A DNA stretch of 33,037 nucleotides from Candidatus Woesearchaeota archaeon (GTDB lineage: Archaea; Nanobdellota; Nanobdellia; Woesearchaeales; GCA-2687795). The position numbers and the translations under genes were made by a program. The notes beneath the pieces are model-generated. The model saw only the letters and a program-made list of their open reading frames with translations. It had not been told where the DNA came from and did no database searches. Positions 1 to 6,797 of this stretch are shown piece by piece (the first letter of the stretch is position 1; each line of letters begins with the position of its first letter). The stretch spans positions 1 through 33,037 of the forward strand of contig NZBG01000012.1 in the NCBI GenBank assembly GCA_002687795.1, given 5' to 3'.

Positions 1-150
1 AGGCTCAAGATGCGCAATATTGCACTTTCTCCTTCTTGTCTCGCCATCTATAAGAACATGGCTCTTATCAAGAGAATCAACTATTAAAGCCTTCTTTCCA
101 GCATCTCTGCCTGCAGTCTTGACCACTAATCTTCCTATCTGATTAAGCAT
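1..150 (-). CDS. rpl14e: Ribosomal protein L14e, N-terminal part (3' end outside window)
   Basis: Fifty codons read leftward from an ATG at 150 to the window edge; the ORF track missed them because of length. The peptide starts MLNQIGRLVVKTAGRDAGKK and continues with a 'VLIDGETRRRKCNIAHLEP' stretch, which matches the N-terminal KOW-like SH3 barrel of archaeal/eukaryotic L14e, a large-subunit protein absent from bacteria. The family is about 75-130 aa, so a modest C-terminal part lies outside. The start is supported by a TATA box (171-180) about 25 bp upstream, giving a leaderless mRNA. The call rests on recognised sequence; only the C-terminus is unseen. Confidence 0.88.
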   Translation of the reverse strand, partial: MLNQIGRLVVKTAGRDAGKKALIVDSLDKSHVLIDGETRRRKCNIAHLEP

Positions 151-170
151 TTTAGATAAAGAATGGGGCT

Positions 171-180
171 TAAATTTAAA
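171..180 (-). promoter_or_regulatory. TATA box of rpl14e
   Basis: TAAATTTAAA, read on the minus strand as TTTAAATTTA, is centred about 25 bp before the L14e ATG at 150. This is the usual archaeal TATA-to-start distance for a leaderless transcript. Confidence 0.6.
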
Positions 181-196
181 AACCTTGCTATAAATA

Positions 197-310
197 CAGT
201 ACCTACGCAACTAACGTTGCGTAGTTACATCCTCCCCATTATCGCAACTGAAGTATCTAGGGCCCACCCCTAACAAGGGATGTTTAAACATGCTACTTGC
301 GTAGATACTG
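197..310. other. Hairpin-rich intergenic element between rpl14e and the giant surface-protein gene
   Basis: Three structures are visible. A local hairpin CTACGCAAC-taac-GTTGCGTAG occupies 203-224 (9 bp, 4-nt loop). A long-range helix can pair 197-210 (CAGTA, then CTACGCAA) with 297-310 (TTGCGTAG, then TACTG), leaving one mismatch. Between them lie TAGGG-cccac-CCCTA (258-272) and the perfect palindrome ATGTTTAAACAT (280-291). The local hairpin and the long-range helix use the same CTACGCAA strand, so they are mutually exclusive. The element lies just past the stop of the leftward giant gene and upstream of the rpl14e promoter. A role as a 3' structure or terminator is possible but inferred. 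Confidence 0.5.
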
Positions 311-320
311 AAAATAAGGC

Positions 321-3300
321 TTATTCAGGGTCTAAGATAGCGCTTATATTAACGCACTCTCCCCCTAAACACCTTATGCCAGCCGTAAAATTAAACAGTG
401 TATCTCTTCCAACCTCTATGCTTTCATTAAAGGGATAGGTAAGGAAAGGCTGCAGGGCTCCCCATGCGATTGTCCAGTTTGTTAAGCTGGTGGTTGATAA
501 AGACACATTGTCATAGCATGAAATCGTTATGTTCCATGCTCCGCTGTCAGCAAAAACATGGCCTGAAGTGTTATACACAAACCAGTCTGTTGTTGAGTAG
601 TTATAGCTGGATGAGTTAATAGTAACATTATCATCAGGATTGTTCCTTAGCGTATATGTCAGATTATTTATCCCGCTTGAGTCTGTGCAGTTTGCCCTGA
701 TATGGGTAAGGTTCTGGCCATAAAGAAGGGTTGTGCAGTCAATCCATGAAGCTGCTGTATCATTGCTGCACTCTACGCTGTTTATCACAGGGGCAGTTGT
801 GTCCAGGGTTATTATTCTTGTTACTGTGCTGTTCCTGTTATTTGCCTTGTCTTCTATTGTGACATTGTAATAATACACAGAATTTGAATCAAGGCTGGTG
901 AAATTAATGCTCCTGTTATTAGGGCCAAAGGCTGTTGTGTTTACATTATCTGTATTATTATACAAATAGAAAGTGATATTTACCTCATTGGTATCGCTTG
1001 CCGTTACATTCACATAAATCCAGTCCCTGTTGAAATATGTGTTATTATCTTCTGTGCCGTTTGCATAGCTTACTGATGGGCCTGTGATGTCAATGGTAAT
1101 ATTATAATAAGTGGTGTTGGTATTGCCGGCTTTGTCAGTTACTATTGCAGCCAGCTGGCAGAGCCCTTCATCAACACAGCCAAGCTCAGAGGCATTGGTC
1201 AGGTTGAACGAGAGATTACCTTGCGTCATTAATGAGCCGTTCAGGGTAACATTAGCCAGATAAAGGTCGCTTGCATTCACAGTAAAGTTTATTAAAACAT
1301 CATTCCTTGAAATATTATCTGTATCATTCGATCTTAACTCTAATATGCCTGGGCCTGTTGAATCTAAGGTTATTCTTCTTATTTCTGTTGCTGCCAGCTG
1401 GTTTATATCATCTCTGATAGTGACATTATAAAGATAATATTCATTATCATTAAGGCCTGTGAAGTTAATGCTCCTGTTATTAGGGCCGAAGGTTGTTTTA
1501 TTTACCAGGCTGGTTGAATTATCTAAAGAGAAGCTTATATTAGCCTCGTTTGCATCAGCAGCTGTTACATTCACATAAATCCAGTCCCTGTTAAAGTATG
1601 AGTCGTTTGCTTCCGTGCCCCCTGCAAATTCTATAGAAGGGAAAGTGGAATCCATGGTTATTATCCTGGCCTCTGTTGAATTTATATTATTAGCCTTATC
1701 AACAACACTAACATTATAATAATAAACCATATTAGAACCAAGACCTGTAAAATTAATGAACGTAGTGCCATCTGTATAATTGGTATTATTAACCAACTCA
1801 AGAAGGCTATTATATAGGTAAAACCTTGTCTCATTTTTATTAGTATCTATTACTGAAACATTAATGTAAATCCAGTTCACTTTGATATCTGTATTGTTAG
1901 CCTCTGTGCCACCAGCATAGGATATTGATGGAACAACCTGGAAGTATGTTAAAGGAAGATAATCATAATTAGATCCATCCAAACTGTATGAAGTATCACA
2001 AATACCATCTTCATTTGTATCATTACATGTTTCTGAAAATCCTGTGCCATCTGGTTCTGCCCAATAATTACCTCCTATATTAGGGCCACCTATTATACTA
2101 GTGCCTGTTATTTTAGTTGTGTTGAAGTAGTTTGTTAGCTCTGTATTATTATAATAATTAACTGTATTATTGAGATAGTTGTTGAAGATCAAGTTATACT
2201 CTGGATTACCAGTAAACGCCTGAAAATATAAACCATATACAGAATTATTCTCTATATACGAACTGTTAATTGTATTATTATCACTTTCAGCATAAAAATT
2301 AATTCCATATAGAGAGTTTAAATTTGCTGTGAGATTTATAAATGTGTTATTAACGCCATAGTCAAAGTAAACACCACTTTGAGAATTTGAATTTGCTGTA
2401 ATATTAGTAAAGGTATTACTGTTACTTCTAGAAAAACGGAAGCCATAGTAGTTTCCCGAAGAATTTATGTTTGAAAAAACAGCATTATCTGTTCTATGTA
2501 TGAAAAGTTCGTTATTCTGCTTTGAATCAGAACCTATTATAGTTACATTATCAACAGTTGAACCATCCGCGTCACAGAGAATAAGTGAGGAGAGTATTTT
2601 GTCTTGGATTGTTGCTGAATAATTATAAACTTCAATCGGCCTATTGCCTGAACCAGTTATATCAGTAAAGTTATTATTACAATCTGTCTTACTATTAGAG
2701 CCAACAGTGATATCATATCGAGTATTTTCCTGAACTGTTATGTTTTTTAGAATATTGCCTGTACTATAAGTTAAAGATATACCATAAACAACATGATTAT
2801 TGAGGGTAATATCAGTAAATCTATTATAATCACTGTTGGATGCAGAGAGGCCGTATACACCATCATTGGCTGTAATGTTGGAAAATACATTACTATGAGA
2901 ATTACTCATTCTGATACTATATGTACTATTACTGAATGAAGAGTTTTTGATTATATTGTTATCAGCAGAGGAAAAGTCCAGATTATAAAAGAATTTTGAG
3001 ATACTACAGTTCATTATCGTATTATTATCGCTGCCACTATCAAGAAGGAGACCAGTGTCTATTCCGGATTTATCACCTTCAATATAATAATTCTGACAGT
3101 CAAAGGTAACATTATCAGAAGAATTAAAGTCAATACAATTTCCACTGATACCTGATATTGATTGATTAAGCCTTACTATATCCCCTGGACTTGCATTTAC
3201 AATAGCTCCAGCACAATCAGAACAACTGGAACAATTGTATATATTACCTGCCTTTGCCCAGTTGTTTGCATATTCTATATTTCCTCCAAAGTTGAACTCC

Positions 3301-3608
3301 AATGTATGTTTTCCTGGTGTCAAGACTTTGCTTGTTTCATATCCAGTTTCATCACAATTATAATCCTCAACAAACAAAGAATCATTTATCCATTCATAAT
3401 CCAAAACAGTTTGATTACACCTAATCTCTAAGAACCTTAAGTCATATAATGTTGAATTCTCGCTAACATTACTCCCTGTTGTCCCATTAGAAGCCTTAAT
3501 CGTAAGATTTCCAACACCAGTTGTATTAAACATAACAGTCCAATTCCCGCCAACAGTAGGATAGCTTTGCGCATTAAGAATAGTAATTTCCAGCTCATAG
3601 CTTTGATT
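321..3608 (-). CDS. Giant surface glycoprotein, C-terminal part after the in-frame TAG: NosD-like beta-helix plus Ig-like repeats
   Basis: The track begins this ORF at an internal Met (3533). The same frame runs open back to the TAG at 3609-3611, adding 25 codons (NQSYELEITILNAQSYPTVG...). That stretch directly continues the '...VDYVEWIVPSL' end of the upstream ORF, so this is most likely one protein with 3609-5573. Visible domains in order: a linker; a long right-handed parallel beta-helix of NosD/CASH type (repeated N-NTF-NIT-N-S-YGI units, about nt 3160-2030); a GGNYW plus Ca-binding-like 'DTNEDGICDT' strip; then Ig-like repeats to the C-terminus. It is extremely Asn-rich with very many N-x-S/T sequons, as expected of an exported, N-glycosylated cell-surface protein. 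It ends abruptly at 'SAILDPE', so the C-terminus may be shortened. It could instead be a separate gene with a non-AUG start; I see no such start with a good ribosome binding site. Confidence 0.75.
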   Translation of the reverse strand, partial: NQSYELEITILNAQSYPTVGGNWTVMFNTTGVGNLTIKASNGTTGSNVSENSTLYDLRFLEIRCNQTVLDYEWINDSLFVEDYNCDETGYETSKVLTPGKHTLEFNFGGNIEYANNWAKAGNIYNCSSCSDCAGAIVNASPGDIVRLNQSISGISGNCIDFNSSDNVTFDCQNYYIEGDKSGIDTGLLLDSGSDNNTIMNCSISKFFYNLDFSSADNNIIKNSSFSNSTYSIRMSNSHSNVFSNITANDGVYGLSASNSDYNRFTDITLNNHVVYGISLTYSTGNILKNITVQENTRYDITVGSNSKTDCNNNFTDITGSGNRPIEVYNYSATIQDKILSSLILCDADGSTVDNVTIIGSDSKQNNELFIHRTDNAVFSNINSSGNYYGFRFSRSNSNTFTNITANSNSQSGVYFDYGVNNTFINLTANLNSLYGINFYAESDNNTINSSYIENNSVYGLYFQAFTGNPEYNLIFNNYLNNTVNYYNNTELTNYFNTTKITGTSIIGGPNIGGNYWAEPDGTGFSETCNDTNEDGICDTSYSLDGSNYDYLPLTYFQVVPSISYAGGTEANNTDIKVNWIYINVSVIDTNKNETRFYLYNSLLELVNNTNYTDGTTFINFTGLGSNMVYYYNVSVVDKANNINSTEARIITMDSTFPSIEFAGGTEANDSYFNRDWIYVNVTAADANEANISFSLDNSTSLVNKTTFGPNNRSINFTGLNDNEYYLYNVTIRDDINQLAATEIRRITLDSTGPGILELRSNDTDNISRNDVLINFTVNASDLYLANVTLNGSLMTQGNLSFNLTNASELGCVDEGLCQLAAIVTDKAGNTNTTYYNITIDITGPSVSYANGTEDNNTYFNRDWIYVNVTASDTNEVNITFYLYNNTDNVNTTAFGPNNRSINFTSLDSNSVYYYNVTIEDKANNRNSTVTRIITLDTTAPVINSVECSNDTAASWIDCTTLLYGQNLTHIRANCTDSSGINNLTYTLRNNPDDNVTINSSSYNYSTTDWFVYNTSGHVFADSGAWNITISCYDNVSLSTTSLTNWTIAWGALQPFLTYPFNESIEVGRDTLFNFTAGIRCLGGECVNISAILDPE
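790..1935 (-). repeat. Ig-like domain repeats inside the surface glycoprotein
   Basis: Three diverged copies of a roughly 95-aa unit are visible, with a fourth, different Ig-like unit between copies two and three. Each copy has a GTE-(A/D)N start, then 'W-IYVNV(T/S)', 'INFT-L---YYYNV(T/S)' and ends near 'RIITLD-T-P'. Approximate nucleotide spans are 1935-1645, 1642-1350 and 1084-790. Two copies also keep long DNA-level matches, for example CATAAATCCAGTCCCTGTT near 1015 and 1577. This is consistent with tandem duplication of a structural stalk domain. Confidence 0.8.
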
Positions 3609-3611
3609 CTA
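3609..3611 (-). other. In-frame amber codon (TAG) inside the giant surface-protein frame
   Basis: The minus strand reads CCT TCA CTT TAG AAT CAA AGC. The frame of the 5573-start ORF and of the 321-stop ORF is identical, and this TAG (codon 655 of 1750) is the only stop between 5573 and the TAA at 321-323. The residues on either side, WIVPSL and NQSYELEI, form one continuous motif. From memory of related archaeal surface proteins this motif normally reads WIVPxLSNQ(S/T)YE, so the TAG sits where a serine would be. A single C-to-A change in TCG would produce it. Confidence 0.9.
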
Positions 3612-5573
3612 AAGTGAAGGAACAATCCATTCAACATAATCAACAAGTCCATTTGAATTAGTATCAAACTTATCAATACTAACCTCCTGCCTAGAACCAT
3701 TCACAAGCCAATATAACCTTACAGCTTCTTCATTAGCTTCAACAGGAAGATAAGTATAACTCAGTATATCCTCATAATGAATATCCGAAGAAACAACAAT
3801 CCTCTTCTTATAATCAGAAATAACAACCTCTTCAGCAGTTGGACCTTCAGTATAGTATTCAACCTCAATCTCTTCAATCAAATCTTCAATAATAATTTCT
3901 GTAATATTCTGTTCTTCACTTGAAGCTAAACCAATTACAGCTCCTGTAATCATATTACTCTTTTTAGGCTCTATACCTCTCTTCTCATTCTCATACTCTC
4001 CCAGACTTTTTACAACATTATCCTCAACAACCTTAATCTTTGACTTATCTAATTCAATGTCATTAACGATATCCTTCACAGAAACATTGAACGCTCCTTT
4101 AGTAACATTAACCCTAATGCCAGCCTCCTTTTTATCCAGTTTAACCCTCTTCACCCACTTAACAGGTCTGCCGATAACAACCCTTGTCCTGTTAATCTTC
4201 TCAGTCTCTTCCTCAACTATCTCACTCACACTAACCCTAAACACATTGCTAACAGCAACAAGCGAAGAATCATTAGCAACAAAAAACATGCTTCTGCTCC
4301 CAACAAATCCAGAAGCAGAAACAACAGCAATCTCACCATCAATAGAAACATTCAAACCTTCAGCCTCATAATAAGAATACGAAAGAACATCACCATCCTC
4401 ATCAACGAAATACTCCCTCAAATTAATAGTATAATTCCCTCCCTCAACAAGCTTAACATCAGAAACATTCCTAACCAGTTTAGGAGCATTATTAATCTCT
4501 CTTTCCTTTTCCACAGTATAAGAAACACTCTCTACTTCCAAAGTACCATTCTCCACTTCAAAAAATAAAGAATAACTGGAAGCATTAAGACCTGGCAGCA
4601 GGCAGGTCTCCAAACAGAAATCGTTAATCTCAGTTTTGGGGGTTGAGAACCTAACGCTTAGATCAGAAACCCCGCTGTAAGCTACCTCTGCCTCCAGTTT
4701 TTTAAAATCGTAATAAGCATAAACAACCTGAGCGCTAACAACATTATCATACCCAGTTCCTTCCTTCTCTAAATAACTGTAATAAACATCATCCCATTCA
4801 GAAGAATCACTATCCAGTCCTAAGAACCCGCAGCACTCCTCCACTCCATGGCAAACATGATTAACATTCTCCCCTGAATTAACACTCCATCTAGTACATA
4901 AATTACTAGAATTAACCTCAAAATCAAACTCAGTATCCTTCACTGATAAATCAACAACACCATCAATCTCTTCAACACCATCATTATCAATATCAAAACT
5001 GCTATCATTATAATAATTCAAAACTAACTTAATAGTCTTATTCAAAACTGTTTCATTCAAAACTGTTAGGTTTTGAATGAACTTAGAAATCTGCTCTTCA
5101 GATTTCTGGTTTCCCAAAAATTCTTCGAATTTTTCAGGATGCTCAGAAACATTAGTTTCTGACATATTAACCTCAACCTGCTCTTCCAACGTTTCATTCT
5201 CAATGCTCTCATTCAAAACAGCAAATCCTGTAACACCAGCCAACCCACCTTCATCAGACTGAGAAGAATCAAAAATAAGATAATCAGTATCCCCCTCTCT
5301 CAGATAAACCTTAGCAAAACCTTCACCTGAAAACCTTGCATCAATACTAACCCTCTTCAAACTCCCTTCATTCATCAAAGACCATGAATAACTGCTTGAC
5401 TCATTCACTTCCAATCCTAAATACTCTGTATAATTATTCGTCTCAGACACGCTAATATAACCAGTAAAAGCAGGCTTAATAAAGAAAACAGCAAGAGCTA
5501 TCAAGGACAATACAAATGCCACTACAAAAATCTCTGATACACTAATCTCTCTCTTACTTTTACCTTTTTTCAT
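3609..5573 (-). CDS. Giant surface glycoprotein, N-terminal part up to the in-frame TAG
   Basis: The start is placed at the internal Met (5573, MKKGKSKREISVSEIF) rather than the track start at 5615. GAGGAG lies just upstream of it, and the upstream gene overlaps only 14 nt. This gives 654 residues before the TAG. A basic N-terminus is followed by one hydrophobic segment (IFVVAFVLSLIALAVFFI), acting as a signal anchor or signal peptide. The extracellular region then has a beta-rich stretch, an acidic coil, a Cys-containing module (CHGVEECCGFLG), a cadherin-like 'DEDGDVLSYSY' domain and a dockerin/EF-hand-like 'DTNSNGLVDYVE' just before the stop. Sequons are abundant. The protein is probably a cell-wall, S-layer or adhesin-type component; substrate and partner are unknown. 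It is co-transcribed with the RHH gene upstream. Confidence 0.8.
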   Translation of the reverse strand: MKKGKSKREISVSEIFVVAFVLSLIALAVFFIKPAFTGYISVSETNNYTEYLGLEVNESSSYSWSLMNEGSLKRVSIDARFSGEGFAKVYLREGDTDYLIFDSSQSDEGGLAGVTGFAVLNESIENETLEEQVEVNMSETNVSEHPEKFEEFLGNQKSEEQISKFIQNLTVLNETVLNKTIKLVLNYYNDSSFDIDNDGVEEIDGVVDLSVKDTEFDFEVNSSNLCTRWSVNSGENVNHVCHGVEECCGFLGLDSDSSEWDDVYYSYLEKEGTGYDNVVSAQVVYAYYDFKKLEAEVAYSGVSDLSVRFSTPKTEINDFCLETCLLPGLNASSYSLFFEVENGTLEVESVSYTVEKEREINNAPKLVRNVSDVKLVEGGNYTINLREYFVDEDGDVLSYSYYEAEGLNVSIDGEIAVVSASGFVGSRSMFFVANDSSLVAVSNVFRVSVSEIVEEETEKINRTRVVIGRPVKWVKRVKLDKKEAGIRVNVTKGAFNVSVKDIVNDIELDKSKIKVVEDNVVKSLGEYENEKRGIEPKKSNMITGAVIGLASSEEQNITEIIIEDLIEEIEVEYYTEGPTAEEVVISDYKKRIVVSSDIHYEDILSYTYLPVEANEEAVRLYWLVNGSRQEVSIDKFDTNSNGLVDYVEWIVPSL

Positions 5574-5850
5574 ACTCTCCTCTCTTCCCCATAAGTCCCC
5601 AAATAACCTCTTCATACGATTGTCTAGGATGAATCTTCAACTTAGAAAGAACACTCACAGTCCTCTTCTTCAGCTTAATAGTAGTAATCCCCTTAATACC
5701 CTTAGGACCTCTACTAATCTGTACATCAGAACCCTTACCCTTCAGCCCCAGAATAACCTCTTCATAGCTTTGCCTTGGATGGATCTTTAGTCCTGACAGA
5801 AGTCTAACTGTGCTCTTCCCTAATTTAATGGTCGTGATCTCTTCTTTCAT
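5560..5850 (-). CDS. Double ribbon-helix-helix DNA-binding protein, candidate repressor
   Basis: Ninety-six residues made of two near-identical halves. Residues about 3-39 and 54-90 each read (I)TTIKLxKxTVxxLSxLKIHPRQSYEEVIxGLxGK. This is the archaeal ribbon-helix-helix pattern of VapB-like antitoxins ('KIHPRESYDEVI'): a beta strand (TTIKL) followed by two helices. RHH proteins normally dimerise; two RHH units in one chain would make a built-in pseudo-dimer. The gene overlaps the start of the giant surface-protein gene by 14 nt and is first in that transcript. Its promoter carries an array of ATACTT/AAGTAT half-sites (5856-5901), which suggests autoregulation and control of the surface protein. 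No toxin partner is adjacent, so a solitary regulator is more likely than an antitoxin. Confidence 0.72.
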   Translation of the reverse strand: MKEEITTIKLGKSTVRLLSGLKIHPRQSYEEVILGLKGKGSDVQISRGPKGIKGITTIKLKKRTVSVLSKLKIHPRQSYEEVIWGLMGKRGEYEKR

Positions 5851-5855
5851 ATGGC

Positions 5856-5901
5856 ATACTTAAGTATATTTCAATATATATTGATATACTTTGGTATACT
5901 T
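5856..5901 (-). promoter_or_regulatory. Promoter of the RHH/surface-protein operon with four ATACTT-type half-sites
   Basis: CAATATATATTG (5872-5883), a perfect palindrome containing the TATA box, is centred about 28 bp before the RHH ATG. Half-sites surround it: ATACTT|AAGTAT at 5856-5867 over the transcription start, ATACTT at 5886-5891, and ATACTT at 5896-5901, exactly 10 bp (one helical turn) further. An RHH repressor bound here would cover the TATA box, upstream region and start site. The sites are seen directly; assigning them to the adjacent RHH protein is inference. Confidence 0.6.
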
Positions 5902-5951
5902 ATATAAAAAGGTTGCTGTTTTCTAACCCTTTTTTCCACGCCAACAAATAA

Positions 5952-5962
5952 TCTTTTAAACC
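5952..5962 (+). promoter_or_regulatory. TATA box of the helicase-fragment gene
   Basis: TCTTTTAAACC is centred 28 bp before the ATG at 5986, giving a leaderless start. A second TATA-like TTATATAAAAA at 5900-5910 is about 80 bp away and fits less well. Confidence 0.45.
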
Positions 5963-5985
5963 AACAAGCATTACACCCTCTTAAT

Positions 5986-6660
5986 ATGAAACTCGCAGAG
6001 CTAAAACAGCAGGGCGTCCCGGACTTTGCAATAAATTATTTCACAAGCAAAAAAATCCTTAATCTAAACCCCGCCCAGGAAAAGGCGGTAAAGGCAGGGA
6101 TCCTTGAAGGAAAAAGCACACTAGTCTGCACACCCACTGGCTCTGGAAAAACAGCAATAGCAACATTTGCCCTAACAAAAACCCTAACAGAACACCCTGG
6201 CTCAAAAGTTGTTTACCTTGTCCCCCTAAAAGCATTAGCCAACGACAAATTCAGGGAATACCAGGAGCTGCTAAAAGACACAGGCTTCAGGGCAATCCTA
6301 AGCACTGGCGACATAGACTCAGGCTCTGACTGGCTAGGCAAATACGACCTCTTAATCTTAACAGTAGAAAAAATGGACTCTTTGCTAAGGCACCACTGTT
6401 CCTGGCTTCATGATATAAAATGCGTAATCTGCGATGAAATACACCTCCTTAACGATCCAGGCAGAGGGCCAACATTAGAAGTTCTTCTAACACTGCTAAA
6501 AGACCTAAACAACATGCAGATTATAGGCTTATCAGCAACAATAGGAAACCCTGAAGAATTAGCAGAATGGCTCAATGCAGAACTAGTCTTAGACAACTGG
6601 AGGCCTGTAAAATTATCCAAAGGAATCTATCATCAGGGTGAAGTAGAATTCTATGACTAA
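5986..6660 (+). CDS. Hel308/Ski2-type DNA helicase, first RecA domain only (truncated)
   Basis: The 224 residues contain the N-terminal motor domain of a superfamily 2 Ski2-like helicase: Q-motif-like 'LNPAQEKAV', Walker A PTGSGKT, motif Ia 'PLKALANDK', motif II DEIH and motif III SATIGN. It closes with 'WRPVKLSKGIYHQGEVEFYD', which in Hel308 marks the end of RecA domain 1. Hel308 proteins are about 700 aa. Here a TAA stops the frame exactly at the domain boundary, and RecA domain 2 (motifs IV-VI), the winged helix and the ratchet are absent. The following DNA codes for a small protein on the other strand, so no frameshifted remainder is visible. Such a fragment could bind ATP but is unlikely to unwind DNA alone. 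It may be a relic, or part of a split helicase encoded elsewhere. Confidence 0.8.
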   Translation: MKLAELKQQGVPDFAINYFTSKKILNLNPAQEKAVKAGILEGKSTLVCTPTGSGKTAIATFALTKTLTEHPGSKVVYLVPLKALANDKFREYQELLKDTGFRAILSTGDIDSGSDWLGKYDLLILTVEKMDSLLRHHCSWLHDIKCVICDEIHLLNDPGRGPTLEVLLTLLKDLNNMQIIGLSATIGNPEELAEWLNAELVLDNWRPVKLSKGIYHQGEVEFYD

Positions 6661-6794
6661 ACATACCTTTTAACCAAAACAAACATAAGAATAACAAACC
6701 CAACAATAATAGTTATCTCAGAAACAATCCTTGCAATGGTTATAATCATAAAGAGCTTTGCCCTCTTATCCTCTTCATTCTTGAATAACTGCAT
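6657..6794 (-). CDS. Small single-pass membrane peptide (45 aa)
   Basis: This ORF is too short for the track. ATG at 6794 follows the cysteine desulfurase stop by only 3 nt, and the frame ends with TAG. The peptide starts MQLFKNEEDKRAKLFMII, continues with a long hydrophobic span (ITIIVGFVILMFVLV) and ends KRYV. It reads as a charged cytoplasmic N-terminus, one membrane helix and a positive C-terminus. Tight coupling to the upstream gene suggests operon membership. It overlaps the helicase-fragment stop by 4 nt tail to tail. I do not recognise a family. Confidence 0.55.
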   Translation of the reverse strand: MQLFKNEEDKRAKLFMIITIARIVSEITIIVGFVILMFVLVKRYV

Positions 6795-6797
6795 TTT

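Noticed and set aside
3609-3611. Pyrrolysine-type genome-wide recoding of TAG
   Set aside because: At least four other genes in the window end in TAG with sensible termini and no Pyl genes are visible, so recoding is kept only as one option to test.
3437-3700. ORF of 87 aa overlapping the TAG region
   Set aside because: Frame-shifted shadow of the giant gene; the true frame (321-5573) gives family-like sequence across the same bases.
5851-5985. Replication origin suggested by AT-rich repeats
   Set aside because: No origin-recognition-box pattern and no cdc6/orc1 gene nearby; the repeats are better explained as operator half-sites at a promoter.
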